This document shows positions 8,860 through 17,415 of a stretch of 64,000 nucleotides of DNA, in pieces. Under the pieces are notes generated by a model. It searched no databases, had not been told where the DNA came from, and saw nothing but the letters and a program-made list of their open reading frames with translations. Source of the stretch: Bizionia paragorgiae (GTDB taxonomy: Bacteria; Bacteroidota; Bacteroidia; Flavobacteriales; Flavobacteriaceae); the NCBI RefSeq assembly GCF_900107625.1, contig NZ_FNQK01000003.1, forward strand, positions 124,001-188,000, in the 5' to 3' direction. The position numbers and the translations under genes are program-made. Position 1 is the first letter of the stretch; every line of letters starts with the position of its first letter.

Positions 8860-10740
8860 ATGCTTCATCAGAATAAAAAAATATTTAACATCTTACTTGA
8901 AACGGTTTCCGAAGGGGTAATCATTGTCGATAGTCATCAGAAAATTGTAGAAGTCAATGGCGCCGCCGAAATTATATTTGGGTATCAAAAAAATGAATTA
9001 TTACATAAAGAATTACAGACCATAATCCCTCCCGAATATCATAAAAAACATCAAAACCATTTTAAGGGCTTCATAAAAAGTGAAGTGCGCAGAAGCATGA
9101 AGGAGTCATCAGATATTTATGGCTTAAAGAAAAATGGAAATAAAATTGCTATTGAGGTAGAGCTAAATCCTTTTACTATTGAAGGTAATAACTTTGTCAT
9201 GGCTTTAATAGATGATGTGAGTGAACGTAAAGAAATAGAAAAAAACCTGATGTTAAAAAGTAGTGCTTTGCAATCTGCTAGTAATGGTATTGTTATTACC
9301 GATGCACTACAAGACGATAATCCTATTATTTATTTTAATTCGGCATTCCGAGATTTAACAGGCTATTCCAATGAGGAGATTATTAATAGGAATTGTAGGT
9401 TTTTACAAGGGGAAGATCGCGAGCAAGCGGGAGTGCAAACTTTAAGAAATGCCATTAAAAAAGGAAAGAGCTGCCAAGTGCGATTACGCAATTATAAAAA
9501 GGATGGCACCCTTTTTTGGAATGATATTTATATCATGCCTATTGTTAATGATGAAGGCGTGGTAACGAATTATATAAGTATTCAAAGTGATGTGACCGAA
9601 GAGATAAAATCTGAAGGCCAGCGCCATCATTTGGAACATATTATTAAACAGTCACTCAATGAGATTTATGTTTTTGATGGGATAACCTTAAAGTTTTTAA
9701 ATGTTAATTACGGGGCACAAAAAAACTTAGGGTATACGCTAAAAGAGTTGCAAAATATGACGCCGTTGGATCTTAAAGTATATGATAATGAGCAGGGCTT
9801 TAGGAAGAGAATAGCGTCGTTATTAAATGATGACAGTGAAAAAATAGAATTTGAAACTTTGCACCTTAGAAAAGATGGATCTGTTTATCCTGTCGAGGTG
9901 CACTTGCAGTTATCAAAATTAGGAGGAGAACAGGTTTTTGTGGCTATAGTTTTAGATATTACTGAGCGTAAAAATTATACTGAAAAATTAGAAAAAACGG
10001 TCGAGGAGCGTACCAAGCAATTGGAAGCGGCACTTTCTAAAGAAAAAGAGCTAAACGAACTTAAAACAAAATTTTTGTCCTTAGTCTCACACGAGTTTAA
10101 AACCCCGCTAAGTGGTATTTTAACCTCGTCTATGTTGTTAGGGAAATATAAGCGTACAGAAGATCAAGAAAAGCGTGATAAGCATGTTAAAATTATTGGG
10201 GATAAGGTGCAATACTTAACGACGATTTTAAATGATTTTCTATCTTTAGAACGCTTAGAAACTGGAAGGCTAAATTATCAGTTTTCGCATTTTAAATTAA
10301 GTAAAGTGATAGATGCGGTTATTTACAACGCCAATATGCTATTAAAAGATGGTCAGTTTATAAAGTACCCCGATAATATAGACCATTTATCGTTGTATCA
10401 AGATGAAAAAATACTAGCTGTAGTCTTATCCAACTTAATCAATAACTCCATTTTATATTCAGAACCCCATACGGTAATTAGTATTACCGTACATCAAGAC
10501 GATCAAATAACAACGATAGCGGTTGAAGATCAAAGTATCGGTATTCCATTAGAAGATCAGAAAAATATATTTGAACGCTATTTTAGAGCGCGCAATGTGA
10601 GTACCATTCAAGGTACCGGAATAGGGTTAAATATTGTTAAAAATCATTTGGAAAACCTTGGCGGTACAGTGCGTTTTACTAGCGAAGAAAATGTGGGGAC
10701 AACATTCACTATAACCATTCCAAACAAAGCATCAGAATGA
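8860..10740 (+). CDS. PAS-LOV-PAS sensor histidine kinase, probable blue-light receptor
   Basis: A 626-residue soluble hybrid-less kinase. Domain order: PAS 1 (about 10-125), LOV-type PAS 2 (about 130-250), PAS 3 (about 260-375), a coiled linker, HisKA with phospho-acceptor His411 in SLVSHEFKTP, and a HATPase domain with NLINNS and GTGIGLNIV. PAS 2 carries NRNCRFLQG (176-184) with adduct-forming Cys179, and the flavin-contacting residues of LOV domains: Asn in RNYKKDG, Asn in LFWND, and Gln in SIQSDVTE. This predicts FMN binding and blue-light sensing. The ATP-lid G1 motif reads DQSIGI instead of the usual DxGxGI. It overlaps its response regulator by 4 nt. A GGAAG ribosome site precedes the ATG. 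Confidence 0.92.
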   Translation: MLHQNKKIFNILLETVSEGVIIVDSHQKIVEVNGAAEIIFGYQKNELLHKELQTIIPPEYHKKHQNHFKGFIKSEVRRSMKESSDIYGLKKNGNKIAIEVELNPFTIEGNNFVMALIDDVSERKEIEKNLMLKSSALQSASNGIVITDALQDDNPIIYFNSAFRDLTGYSNEEIINRNCRFLQGEDREQAGVQTLRNAIKKGKSCQVRLRNYKKDGTLFWNDIYIMPIVNDEGVVTNYISIQSDVTEEIKSEGQRHHLEHIIKQSLNEIYVFDGITLKFLNVNYGAQKNLGYTLKELQNMTPLDLKVYDNEQGFRKRIASLLNDDSEKIEFETLHLRKDGSVYPVEVHLQLSKLGGEQVFVAIVLDITERKNYTEKLEKTVEERTKQLEAALSKEKELNELKTKFLSLVSHEFKTPLSGILTSSMLLGKYKRTEDQEKRDKHVKIIGDKVQYLTTILNDFLSLERLETGRLNYQFSHFKLSKVIDAVIYNANMLLKDGQFIKYPDNIDHLSLYQDEKILAVVLSNLINNSILYSEPHTVISITVHQDDQITTIAVEDQSIGIPLEDQKNIFERYFRARNVSTIQGTGIGLNIVKNHLENLGGTVRFTSEENVGTTFTITIPNKASE

Positions 10741-11780
10741 CACGAGTTTTACTTATAGAAGACGATAAAGTGCTGAGAGAAAATACAGCCGAGATTTTAG
10801 AACTAGCCAATTACGAGGTGTCTATGGCGCCCAATGGAGTTGTAGGTTTAGACTATGCAAAAAAGCATTTACCAGATATTATAATCTGTGATATTATGAT
10901 GCCTGAGCTCGATGGTTACGATACGCTTAAAGCGCTTTCTGAAAATGAAAAAACGAAGTACATTCCCTTTATTTTTCTTTCGGCAAAAACAGAAAGAGAA
11001 GATGTTAGAGTAGGTATGAATTTGGGGGCCGACGATTATATTACTAAACCTTTTTCGGAACCCGATCTTATTAACGCTATAGAAAGTCGTATAGCGAAAA
11101 CGTCTATTTTAAGAGAATTAAAACTAGCCGATAAAGAGGAGGATTCAGAACCTATAAAATCGATAAATGATTTAAAAAATATATGTGACGAGGAGGGGGC
11201 TCTTTTTTCATTTAAAAAGGATGAGGTGATATATCGTGAAGGCGAACACTCAAATCATATTTACCTTATTAATAAAGGTGTCGTAAAATGTTACCAGAGC
11301 GACGCGCAAGGTAAAGAGTTAATTACAGCGCTGTATAAAGAAGATGATTTTTTTGGATATAATTCGTTTACAAATAGTGTAGCTCACAAAACGACAGCAG
11401 TGGCTATTGAAGATGTGGAGTTAAGTGGCGTACCTACAAAATATTTTAATCGGTTATTAAGTGAGAACTCTAAACTAGCATTAGAGTTTATTCAGCATAT
11501 GTCCGACAATCTCCTGCTGGCTAATAAACAATTATTAGAGATGGCCTATGGTTCTGTAAATAGAAAAACGGCAAAAACGATTTTAAAATTTGCTGAAAAA
11601 ATAAATAGAAAACCTGAAGACCCTATTAATATCTCGCGTAGCGACTTAGCCAGTGTGGCCGGAATTGCTACCGAAACCTTAATCCGAACCTTGACACGCT
11701 TTAAAAAAGAAGGAGCTATCGCTATCGAAGGTCGGAATATTAGAGTTTTAGATCTCGAAATGTTAAAACGTATGTTTTAA
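10737..11780 (+). CDS. Response regulator fused to a CRP/FNR-type DNA-binding module
   Basis: A 347-residue protein. Receiver domain at 1-125 with acidic pocket EDD (8-10), phospho-acceptor Asp52 in CDIMMPELDG and Lys104 in ITKPF. A cNMP-binding-like barrel follows (about 145-265, with FKKDEVIYREGEHSNHIYLINKG) and then a CRP-type winged helix (about 275-347, recognition helix SRSDLASVAGIATETLIRTL). No cysteine cluster for an FNR iron-sulfur site is present, so control is likely by phosphorylation from the LOV kinase, with which it overlaps by an ATGA. It is placed immediately upstream of six universal stress protein genes, the obvious candidate targets. Confidence 0.92.
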   Translation: MTRVLLIEDDKVLRENTAEILELANYEVSMAPNGVVGLDYAKKHLPDIIICDIMMPELDGYDTLKALSENEKTKYIPFIFLSAKTEREDVRVGMNLGADDYITKPFSEPDLINAIESRIAKTSILRELKLADKEEDSEPIKSINDLKNICDEEGALFSFKKDEVIYREGEHSNHIYLINKGVVKCYQSDAQGKELITALYKEDDFFGYNSFTNSVAHKTTAVAIEDVELSGVPTKYFNRLLSENSKLALEFIQHMSDNLLLANKQLLEMAYGSVNRKTAKTILKFAEKINRKPEDPINISRSDLASVAGIATETLIRTLTRFKKEGAIAIEGRNIRVLDLEMLKRMF

Positions 11781-11866
11781 AACCTGTCGTTCTGTATGGG
11801 GGTGATCAATATCATTTCAAGAGGTTTTATTTACTTGTAAATTAGCCTTTATAAAGATAATGAGCT

Positions 11867-12727
11867 ATGAAAAATATTCTATTACCCACAGATTTTTCCA
11901 AGAATTCATGGAATGCCATAAATTATGCTATTCAGTTTTTTCAAAACCAAAAATGCAACTTTTATATTACGCATATAAATAACGAGAGTGCTGCCATGAC
12001 TAGTGGAATGCCCCCTAATTTAGATAATAAGGATAGGGATGCTATACAACTTAAACATTCAGAGCTTAAAATGCGTGAACTTATAGAGCGCATTGAAAAC
12101 CTGCCTTTAAATCGTAAAAGACATAATTTTTATACCCTGTTAGAAAAAAGTCCGTTTATTGATGGTATACGTAAAATTATAGACCAGAAGGAGATTGATT
12201 TTATTGTTATGGGTACCAAAGGGGCTTCTAGTTTAGAGAAAATTATATTAGGGAGTAATACCGCCGATGTACTTACTAAAGTAAAATGTAACACTCTAGT
12301 TATACCAGAAAATGCGACGTATATAAGACCTAAGGAAATTGCCTTGCCTACCGATTTTACCTTGTCTCATAATTTACATATTCTAGACCCTCTATCTGAG
12401 ATTTTAGAAGAATTTAATTCCGCGTTACGCATCTTACATATAAGTAAGTACAAAGAAGACCTCAATAAAGATCAAATTCAAAATAGAGAATTGCTTGATG
12501 AGTATTTTCATCAACAACAACATAGTTTTCACTATTCTACAGAGAGTAAGGTAGAAATAGGGATTCAAAATTTTGTAGAAAATAGGTCTATAAACATGAT
12601 ATGTATGGTGGCGAAAAATATTAATTACTTCCAGAAAATATTGTTTCATTCCAAGGTTGGTAGTATTAGTTATCATACCGATATTCCGTTTTTGGTTATT
12701 CATGAAAAGAAAGAAAGCCACGAGTAA
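11867..12727 (+). CDS. Universal stress protein, tandem UspA domains (paralog 1 of 6)
   Basis: A 286-residue protein made of two Usp domains. The first begins KNILLPTDFSKNSWNAINYA and has the complete nucleotide-binding motif G-2x-G-9x-G-S as GTKGASSLEKIILGS near residue 117. The second begins KEIALPTDFT near residue 160 but lacks the glycine motif, so it probably serves dimerisation. Usp proteins bind ATP and support survival under stress or growth arrest. First of six tandem paralogs, 86 nt after the response regulator. A strong terminator follows it, so copies 2-6 are probably transcribed mainly from another promoter. Confidence 0.92.
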   Translation: MKNILLPTDFSKNSWNAINYAIQFFQNQKCNFYITHINNESAAMTSGMPPNLDNKDRDAIQLKHSELKMRELIERIENLPLNRKRHNFYTLLEKSPFIDGIRKIIDQKEIDFIVMGTKGASSLEKIILGSNTADVLTKVKCNTLVIPENATYIRPKEIALPTDFTLSHNLHILDPLSEILEEFNSALRILHISKYKEDLNKDQIQNRELLDEYFHQQQHSFHYSTESKVEIGIQNFVENRSINMICMVAKNINYFQKILFHSKVGSISYHTDIPFLVIHEKKESHE

Positions 12728-12733
12728 TAATCA

Positions 12734-12748
12734 TGTGGCTTTGCCACA
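12734..12748 (+). repeat. Small hairpin after the first usp gene
   Basis: TGTGGC at 12734-12739 pairs with GCCACA at 12743-12748 around a 3-nt loop, just after the stop codon and ahead of a stronger terminator; probably a 3'-end stabilising structure. Confidence 0.4.
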
Positions 12749-12767
12749 ACTAAATTATTCGGTTTTA

Positions 12768-12813
12768 ATAAAAAACGTTTGCTTCAAAATCTTTTGAAAC
12801 AAACGTTTTTTAT
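12768..12813 (+). terminator. Strong Rho-independent terminator between usp 1 and usp 2
   Basis: A near-perfect hairpin of about 21 bp: ATAAAAAACGTTTG at 12768-12781 pairs with CAAACGTTTTTTAT at 12800-12813, with TTCAAAA/TTTTGAA inside. The T-run is part of the stem, so it can work in both directions. It separates usp 1 from the other five copies. Confidence 0.8.
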
Positions 12814-12893
12814 TTCCTTGTTGAGGATGACATATATCATAGGTTTTAAATTTCGATGTCCGTATTTTTATATATCATAAAAAACACATTACT

Positions 12894-13742
12894 ATGTTAT
12901 CGATACTTTTGCCAACCGATTTTTCTGCGAACGCAATGAATGCCATTAAGTACGCTTTGGATTTCTTTAAAAATCAAGAGGTACAATTCTATTTTTTAAA
13001 CACATATAGAAATGAGTTTTACGATCATAAAGATTTAGTTACTCGTAAGGATTTTGATGCGGTTTTAAACACCGTAAAATCTCAATCTCAGAACAATCTG
13101 GAGTGTTTGTTAAAAGAGATTAATGAAAACGAATCAAACCCTAAACATAGGTACCATATTATCTCGGCTTTTAACACACTTCTTGAGGAAGCTAATGAAA
13201 TAGTAGATAGTAAAAATATAGATTTAATTGTGATGGGAACTCAAGGCAAGTCTAACGAGCGGCATATTGTATTTGGTAGCCAGGCTTTTCAGGTTTTAAA
13301 ATATGTGCAATGCCCTGTGTTAATTATTCCTTCGGCATATACTAATACAGCACCAAAACGCATTTTATTTCCAACCAACTATTTAATACCTTATAAACAA
13401 CGAGAGTTAGAATTAGTATCAACCCTAGCGAGGAGGAATAGAAGTGAAATAGACGTGGTCTATATTTCTACTGTAAAAAAACTGTCGCTAAGACAAGAGG
13501 ATAATCAGGAGGTTATTAAGGAGGCTTTAGTACATAATACGGTCGATTTTAGCATAAAAAATGGCAAAAACATCACGGAAAGTATCGCTAGTCATATACA
13601 GGAGAATAACATAGATCTTTTGGTGATGGTGAATACCCAATATTCGTTTTTAGAAGATATTCTATTTCCTTCTAAATTAGATGAAATAAGTTTAGGGTTA
13701 GAAATACCGCTTTTAGCGTTACAAAATACTTCAAGGAAATAA
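12894..13742 (+). CDS. Universal stress protein, tandem UspA domains (paralog 2 of 6)
   Basis: A 282-residue double-Usp protein starting LSILLPTDFSANAMNAIKYA. The ATP motif in the first half is GTQGKSNERHIVFGS (near residue 118). The second half starts KRILFPTNYL and has no glycine motif; the catalytic-type Asp of PTDF is Asn here (PTNY), a further sign of decay in that half. It is the first gene after the terminator at 12768-12813 and begins a run of five closely spaced copies (gaps of 19-64 nt), which looks like one transcript. Confidence 0.9.
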   Translation: MLSILLPTDFSANAMNAIKYALDFFKNQEVQFYFLNTYRNEFYDHKDLVTRKDFDAVLNTVKSQSQNNLECLLKEINENESNPKHRYHIISAFNTLLEEANEIVDSKNIDLIVMGTQGKSNERHIVFGSQAFQVLKYVQCPVLIIPSAYTNTAPKRILFPTNYLIPYKQRELELVSTLARRNRSEIDVVYISTVKKLSLRQEDNQEVIKEALVHNTVDFSIKNGKNITESIASHIQENNIDLLVMVNTQYSFLEDILFPSKLDEISLGLEIPLLALQNTSRK

Positions 13743-13761
13743 TTAATAAACAGATAAGGTT

Positions 13762-14607
13762 ATGAAACATATACTTTTACCAACCGATTTTTCAGATAAT
13801 TCGTGGAATGCTATTACATATGCTATCTCACTTTTTAAAGAAGAGGTCTGTACATTTTATTTCCTTAACACGTATACACCTGTAGTTTATAGAGTAGATT
13901 CTATAATGGGGTCAACGTCTCAATTAGGATTAGCAGATGCTTTAAGGCAAACCTCTTTAAATGGACTGAACCAAATTAATGATAAACTATCAGAAACCTT
14001 TGGGGCTAACCCTAAGCATGCATATAAAATGCTGTCTAGATTTAATTATCTCGTTTCTGGAATTAAAGAATTTCTAAGTAAAAACGAAACCGATCTTGTT
14101 GTTATGGGAACTCAAGGAGCAACTGGGGCAAAGGAGGTTTTATTTGGATCTAATACAGTGCAAGTATTTAATGATATTAAATGTCCAGTAATGGCTATTC
14201 CTGAAGGTTGTGAATATGAAAAACCATTAGAGATTCTTTTTCCTACAGATCTACAAGTCGATTTTAACAGTTTTCAATTGGATATTTTAAAACATATAGC
14301 GTCGACAAACCAATCTAAAGTTCACGGTCTTCACGTTTCTATGGGGGCTGAATTGACAAGGCAACAAAAGGAGAATAAAGCAGAACTAGAAACTCAGTTT
14401 AGCGATACGACCTTTGTATTTCATCATTATAAAAGTATGCTGGTAACTGCGGCTATAGATAAGTTTCAAACGAGTGCCAAATTAAATGTATTGGCTATGA
14501 TAAATAATAAAAGATCCTTTTTTGAAAATATTTTTTTCAAATCAACAATAAATCAATTAGGGTTTCATATCCATTTACCTTTTTTAGTTATACCTGCTAA
14601 AGGCTAA
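13762..14607 (+). CDS. Universal stress protein, tandem UspA domains (paralog 3 of 6)
   Basis: A 281-residue double-Usp protein starting KHILLPTDFSDNSWNAITYA. The nucleotide motif GTQGATGAKEVLFGS is intact in the first half. The second half starts LEILFPTDLQ and ends with ENIFFKSTINQLGFHIHLPFLVIP, the conserved C-terminal strand of this subfamily, without a glycine motif. Only 19 nt separate it from paralog 2. Likely cytoplasmic. Confidence 0.9.
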   Translation: MKHILLPTDFSDNSWNAITYAISLFKEEVCTFYFLNTYTPVVYRVDSIMGSTSQLGLADALRQTSLNGLNQINDKLSETFGANPKHAYKMLSRFNYLVSGIKEFLSKNETDLVVMGTQGATGAKEVLFGSNTVQVFNDIKCPVMAIPEGCEYEKPLEILFPTDLQVDFNSFQLDILKHIASTNQSKVHGLHVSMGAELTRQQKENKAELETQFSDTTFVFHHYKSMLVTAAIDKFQTSAKLNVLAMINNKRSFFENIFFKSTINQLGFHIHLPFLVIPAKG

Positions 14608-14662
14608 TTCTGGTTTAAATTAGATTGTATAACACATCAGATATCAATAAAAAACAAATCAA

Positions 14663-15499
14663 ATGAGAAAAAATATATTACTACCAACAGATTTTTCTGA
14701 TAACGCTTGGAGTGCAGCGCAATATGCTTTTAAATTGTATGAGCATGTAGATTGTACATTTTACTTTTTACACTCTTCAAACCTTCCTGTTGTAGCGATG
14801 CAAAACGTGTCTAATAAATTAGGACGTATCGTGGGCGAGAATACTAAGAAAGAGCTTATGGCATTGAGCAGACTGGCCAAGGAAACGAATGCGAATCCTA
14901 AACATGAATTTAAAACAATCCTTAGTATCGACGATTTACATGAGGCCCTAGAAACTTATATCTCTAGAATGAATGTAGATTTAATTATTATGGGGACTAA
15001 AGGGGCGACGAATGCTCAAGAACGCTTTTTTGGAAGCAATACAGTGAATATTATTCAAAAAATTAAAAGCTGTCCGGTGTTAGCTATTCCAGATAATTAC
15101 AAGTTTGCCGTTCCTAAAGAAATTGCTTTTCCAACCGATTTTAATCGTGTTTATGGCGATGAGTTACAGCCATTAAAAGAGCTGGCTAGTTTGTATGATT
15201 CTAATATTGAAATTGTTCACCTTAACAAAACGGATGATATTACAGAACTCCAAGACCAGAATTTAGACGGACTTAAAGAGGCGCTTAAAGACTTTGTTTG
15301 CAGTTTACACTGGGTGCCAGAATACAACACTAAAAACCAAGGGATAAAAGATTTTTTGGAGCATAACAAGACTGATATTTTGGTAATGATTAATTATAAG
15401 CAAGGGATTATTGAAAGACTTATTAAAGAACCCGTGATTAAAAACATTGGAATTCATCCTATCATTCCATTTTTAGTGATACCGAGTCAAGGCAAATAA
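14663..15499 (+). CDS. Universal stress protein, tandem UspA domains (paralog 4 of 6)
   Basis: A 278-residue double-Usp protein starting KNILLPTDFSDNAWSAAQYA, with GTKGATNAQERFFGS in the first half. The second half starts KEIAFPTDFNRVYGDELQPL and is closely similar to the matching part of paralog 5 (PTDFNRMYGEEIEPI), including a shared ending IIPFLVIP. Paralogs 4 and 5 therefore look like the most recent duplicates of the array. It lies 55 nt after paralog 3. Confidence 0.9.
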   Translation: MRKNILLPTDFSDNAWSAAQYAFKLYEHVDCTFYFLHSSNLPVVAMQNVSNKLGRIVGENTKKELMALSRLAKETNANPKHEFKTILSIDDLHEALETYISRMNVDLIIMGTKGATNAQERFFGSNTVNIIQKIKSCPVLAIPDNYKFAVPKEIAFPTDFNRVYGDELQPLKELASLYDSNIEIVHLNKTDDITELQDQNLDGLKEALKDFVCSLHWVPEYNTKNQGIKDFLEHNKTDILVMINYKQGIIERLIKEPVIKNIGIHPIIPFLVIPSQGK

Positions 15500-15557
15500 G
15501 AATTGAAGCGGAGTAACCTCCTCTTAAATTAAAATTTTTAGATTTAAATAGAACAGA

Positions 15558-16394
15558 ATGAGACATCATATTTTACTACCTACAGATTTTTCAGATAATG
15601 CGATGAGCGCTGCGCTTTACGCAATTAATTTATACAAAAACGAATCGTGTACCTTTTACTTTTTACACGCATGGTCGTTTTCAAACTCTAGTACAAGAAC
15701 TTATATTAGCTCGACTTATATCGATAAATTAGAGACTGCCGCGAAACAACAGTTGGTAGAGCTGCAAGAGCAATACCAGAAAGATAGTGGTAATGCAGAT
15801 CATAATTTTGAGATTATTTTTAGTACTGAACCGCTTGTTAAAACCATTGAAGAGGCGGTTAAAGCATACCCTGTTAATTTTATTGTAATGGGTACTAATG
15901 GGGCGTCAGGGGCTAGTAAGTTTTTATTTGGAAGTAATGCTGTTGGTGTTATTAATAAAATTAAAAGCTGTCCTATTTTGGTTATTCCATCCGATTATAA
16001 GTTTGTTAAGACCGATCGGATTGCTTTTCCTACCGATTTTAATAGAATGTATGGTGAAGAAATAGAGCCAATAAAACAGTTTGCAAAACTGCATAACGCT
16101 AAAATTAGTGTGTTCCATATTAGTAAAGGCGATGACCTATCGGAGAAACAAGATAACAATTTAGCACTGCTAAAATCGAGTCTAGAAAATTTTGAACACA
16201 GTTTTCATTGGATGTCAGATTCAGGAAGTAAAGAGAGTGCGATAAAAGATTTTATACTGGACTACGATATTAATCTTCTGGTAATGATAAATTATGAACA
16301 CAGCTTTGTAGAGCGCATAACTAGAGAGCCTATTGTGAAAAATATAGGATTTCATCCTATAATACCGTTCTTAGTAGTGCCGTGTATTAACTAA
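15558..16394 (+). CDS. Universal stress protein, tandem UspA domains (paralog 5 of 6)
   Basis: A 278-residue double-Usp protein starting HHILLPTDFSDNAMSAALYA, with the ATP motif GTNGASGASKFLFGS. Its second half (DRIAFPTDFNRMYGEEIEPI, final REPIVKNIGFHPIIPFLVVP) is nearly the same as in paralog 4, which marks a recent duplication. The spacing to paralog 4 is 58 nt. Expected to bind ATP through the N-terminal half only. Confidence 0.9.
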   Translation: MRHHILLPTDFSDNAMSAALYAINLYKNESCTFYFLHAWSFSNSSTRTYISSTYIDKLETAAKQQLVELQEQYQKDSGNADHNFEIIFSTEPLVKTIEEAVKAYPVNFIVMGTNGASGASKFLFGSNAVGVINKIKSCPILVIPSDYKFVKTDRIAFPTDFNRMYGEEIEPIKQFAKLHNAKISVFHISKGDDLSEKQDNNLALLKSSLENFEHSFHWMSDSGSKESAIKDFILDYDINLLVMINYEHSFVERITREPIVKNIGFHPIIPFLVVPCIN

Positions 16395-16458
16395 GTAATA
16401 CAGGTTATAGCCTATTTAGAAGCTATCACAGTAACCATACACTTAAAAAAACAGACCG

Positions 16459-17313
16459 ATGAGACATAAAATTTTATTGCCTACAGACTTTTCTAAAAAC
16501 TCTATTCAGGCTATTAATTACGCTAGAGAGTTATATAAAAATGACCACTGTGATTTTTATGTTCTTAATGCATTTTCGCCTCCTTTAGGTGTGTTTTCTA
16601 GTTTAATGCAATCAAAACCGGGAGATGAATTGTATGAGGCTGCTAAATTAGATTCTGAAAATGGTTTGGCTAAAGTTTTTGATGTTATAACTCTGAATGA
16701 TAATTTTAATTCAAAACACAGCTTTGAAGTCGTTTCGAGTTATAACACAGTGGTAGATGCTATCAATACTGTTGTGGCCGAAAAGGATATTGAAATGGTT
16801 GTGATGGGAACAAAAGGCGAAACAAATGCAGTGTATGAGCCGTTTGGAAGTGCCGCTGTTAACGTGATGGAAAAAGTGCGGCATTGTCCTGTAATCGTGG
16901 TTCCAAATAGTGCAAAATTAGAAATGCCAAAAGAAATTGTTTTTCCTACCAGTTATAAATCCCACTACAAAAGAAGAGAGCTTGTTTATTTAACTAGAAT
17001 AGCTCTAGCTTGTAACTCTACTATTGCCGTGTTGCACGTTTTAAAGCAAGAGGGTTTAGATAAAGGGCAGGAAGATAATAAGGAGTTGCTTCAGGAGATT
17101 TTAAAAGGTACGGACTACAGATTTCATAATATAGTGAATGATTCCGTAATGAGTACAGTAAGTGTTTTTGTTCAAAGCAGGTCTAGTGGAATGGTGGCGT
17201 TTATAAATAAAAAGCATACCTTTTTTAGTAGCATGCTTACAAACCCTATGGTGAAACAAATATCATTTCATTTAGATGTTCCTATTTTGGCATTGCATGA
17301 TTTAAGAAATTAA
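16459..17313 (+). CDS. Universal stress protein, tandem UspA domains (paralog 6 of 6)
   Basis: A 284-residue double-Usp protein starting HKILLPTDFSKNSIQAINYA, with ATP motif GTKGETNAVYEPFGS. In its second half the PTDF signature is changed to PTSY (KEIVFPTSYKSHYKRRELVY), resembling paralog 2 (PTNYLIPYKQRELEL); the two share this branch-specific RREL element. It ends the array; a hairpin with a T-run at 17362-17395 follows. Confidence 0.9.
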   Translation: MRHKILLPTDFSKNSIQAINYARELYKNDHCDFYVLNAFSPPLGVFSSLMQSKPGDELYEAAKLDSENGLAKVFDVITLNDNFNSKHSFEVVSSYNTVVDAINTVVAEKDIEMVVMGTKGETNAVYEPFGSAAVNVMEKVRHCPVIVVPNSAKLEMPKEIVFPTSYKSHYKRRELVYLTRIALACNSTIAVLHVLKQEGLDKGQEDNKELLQEILKGTDYRFHNIVNDSVMSTVSVFVQSRSSGMVAFINKKHTFFSSMLTNPMVKQISFHLDVPILALHDLRN

Positions 17314-17345
17314 GTCTGTAAATCACAATAAGTAGGTGATAGTTG

Positions 17346-17353
17346 TATCTTTG
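17346..17353 (+). promoter_or_regulatory. Probable -7 promoter element for the DUF481 gene
   Basis: TATCTTTG matches the Bacteroidota -7 consensus TAnnTTTG. No clear TTTG is found 17-19 nt upstream, so the -33 part is weak. Transcription would begin near 17360, almost exactly at the hairpin that starts at 17362. Confidence 0.45.
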
Positions 17354-17361
17354 CAAAGTAT

Positions 17362-17395
17362 AAAGAGTAGTCAGAAATGATTTACTCTTTTTTTT
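17362..17395 (+). terminator. Hairpin with T-tract, terminator of the usp run or leader attenuator
   Basis: AAAGAGTA at 17362-17369 pairs with TACTCTTT at 17383-17390, followed by TTTTT. It lies after the last usp gene but also just downstream of the TATCTTTG element, so it would be at the very 5' end of the DUF481 transcript. Confidence 0.6.
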
Positions 17396-17415
17396 AGTGA
17401 TAAAAAGAGATTATA

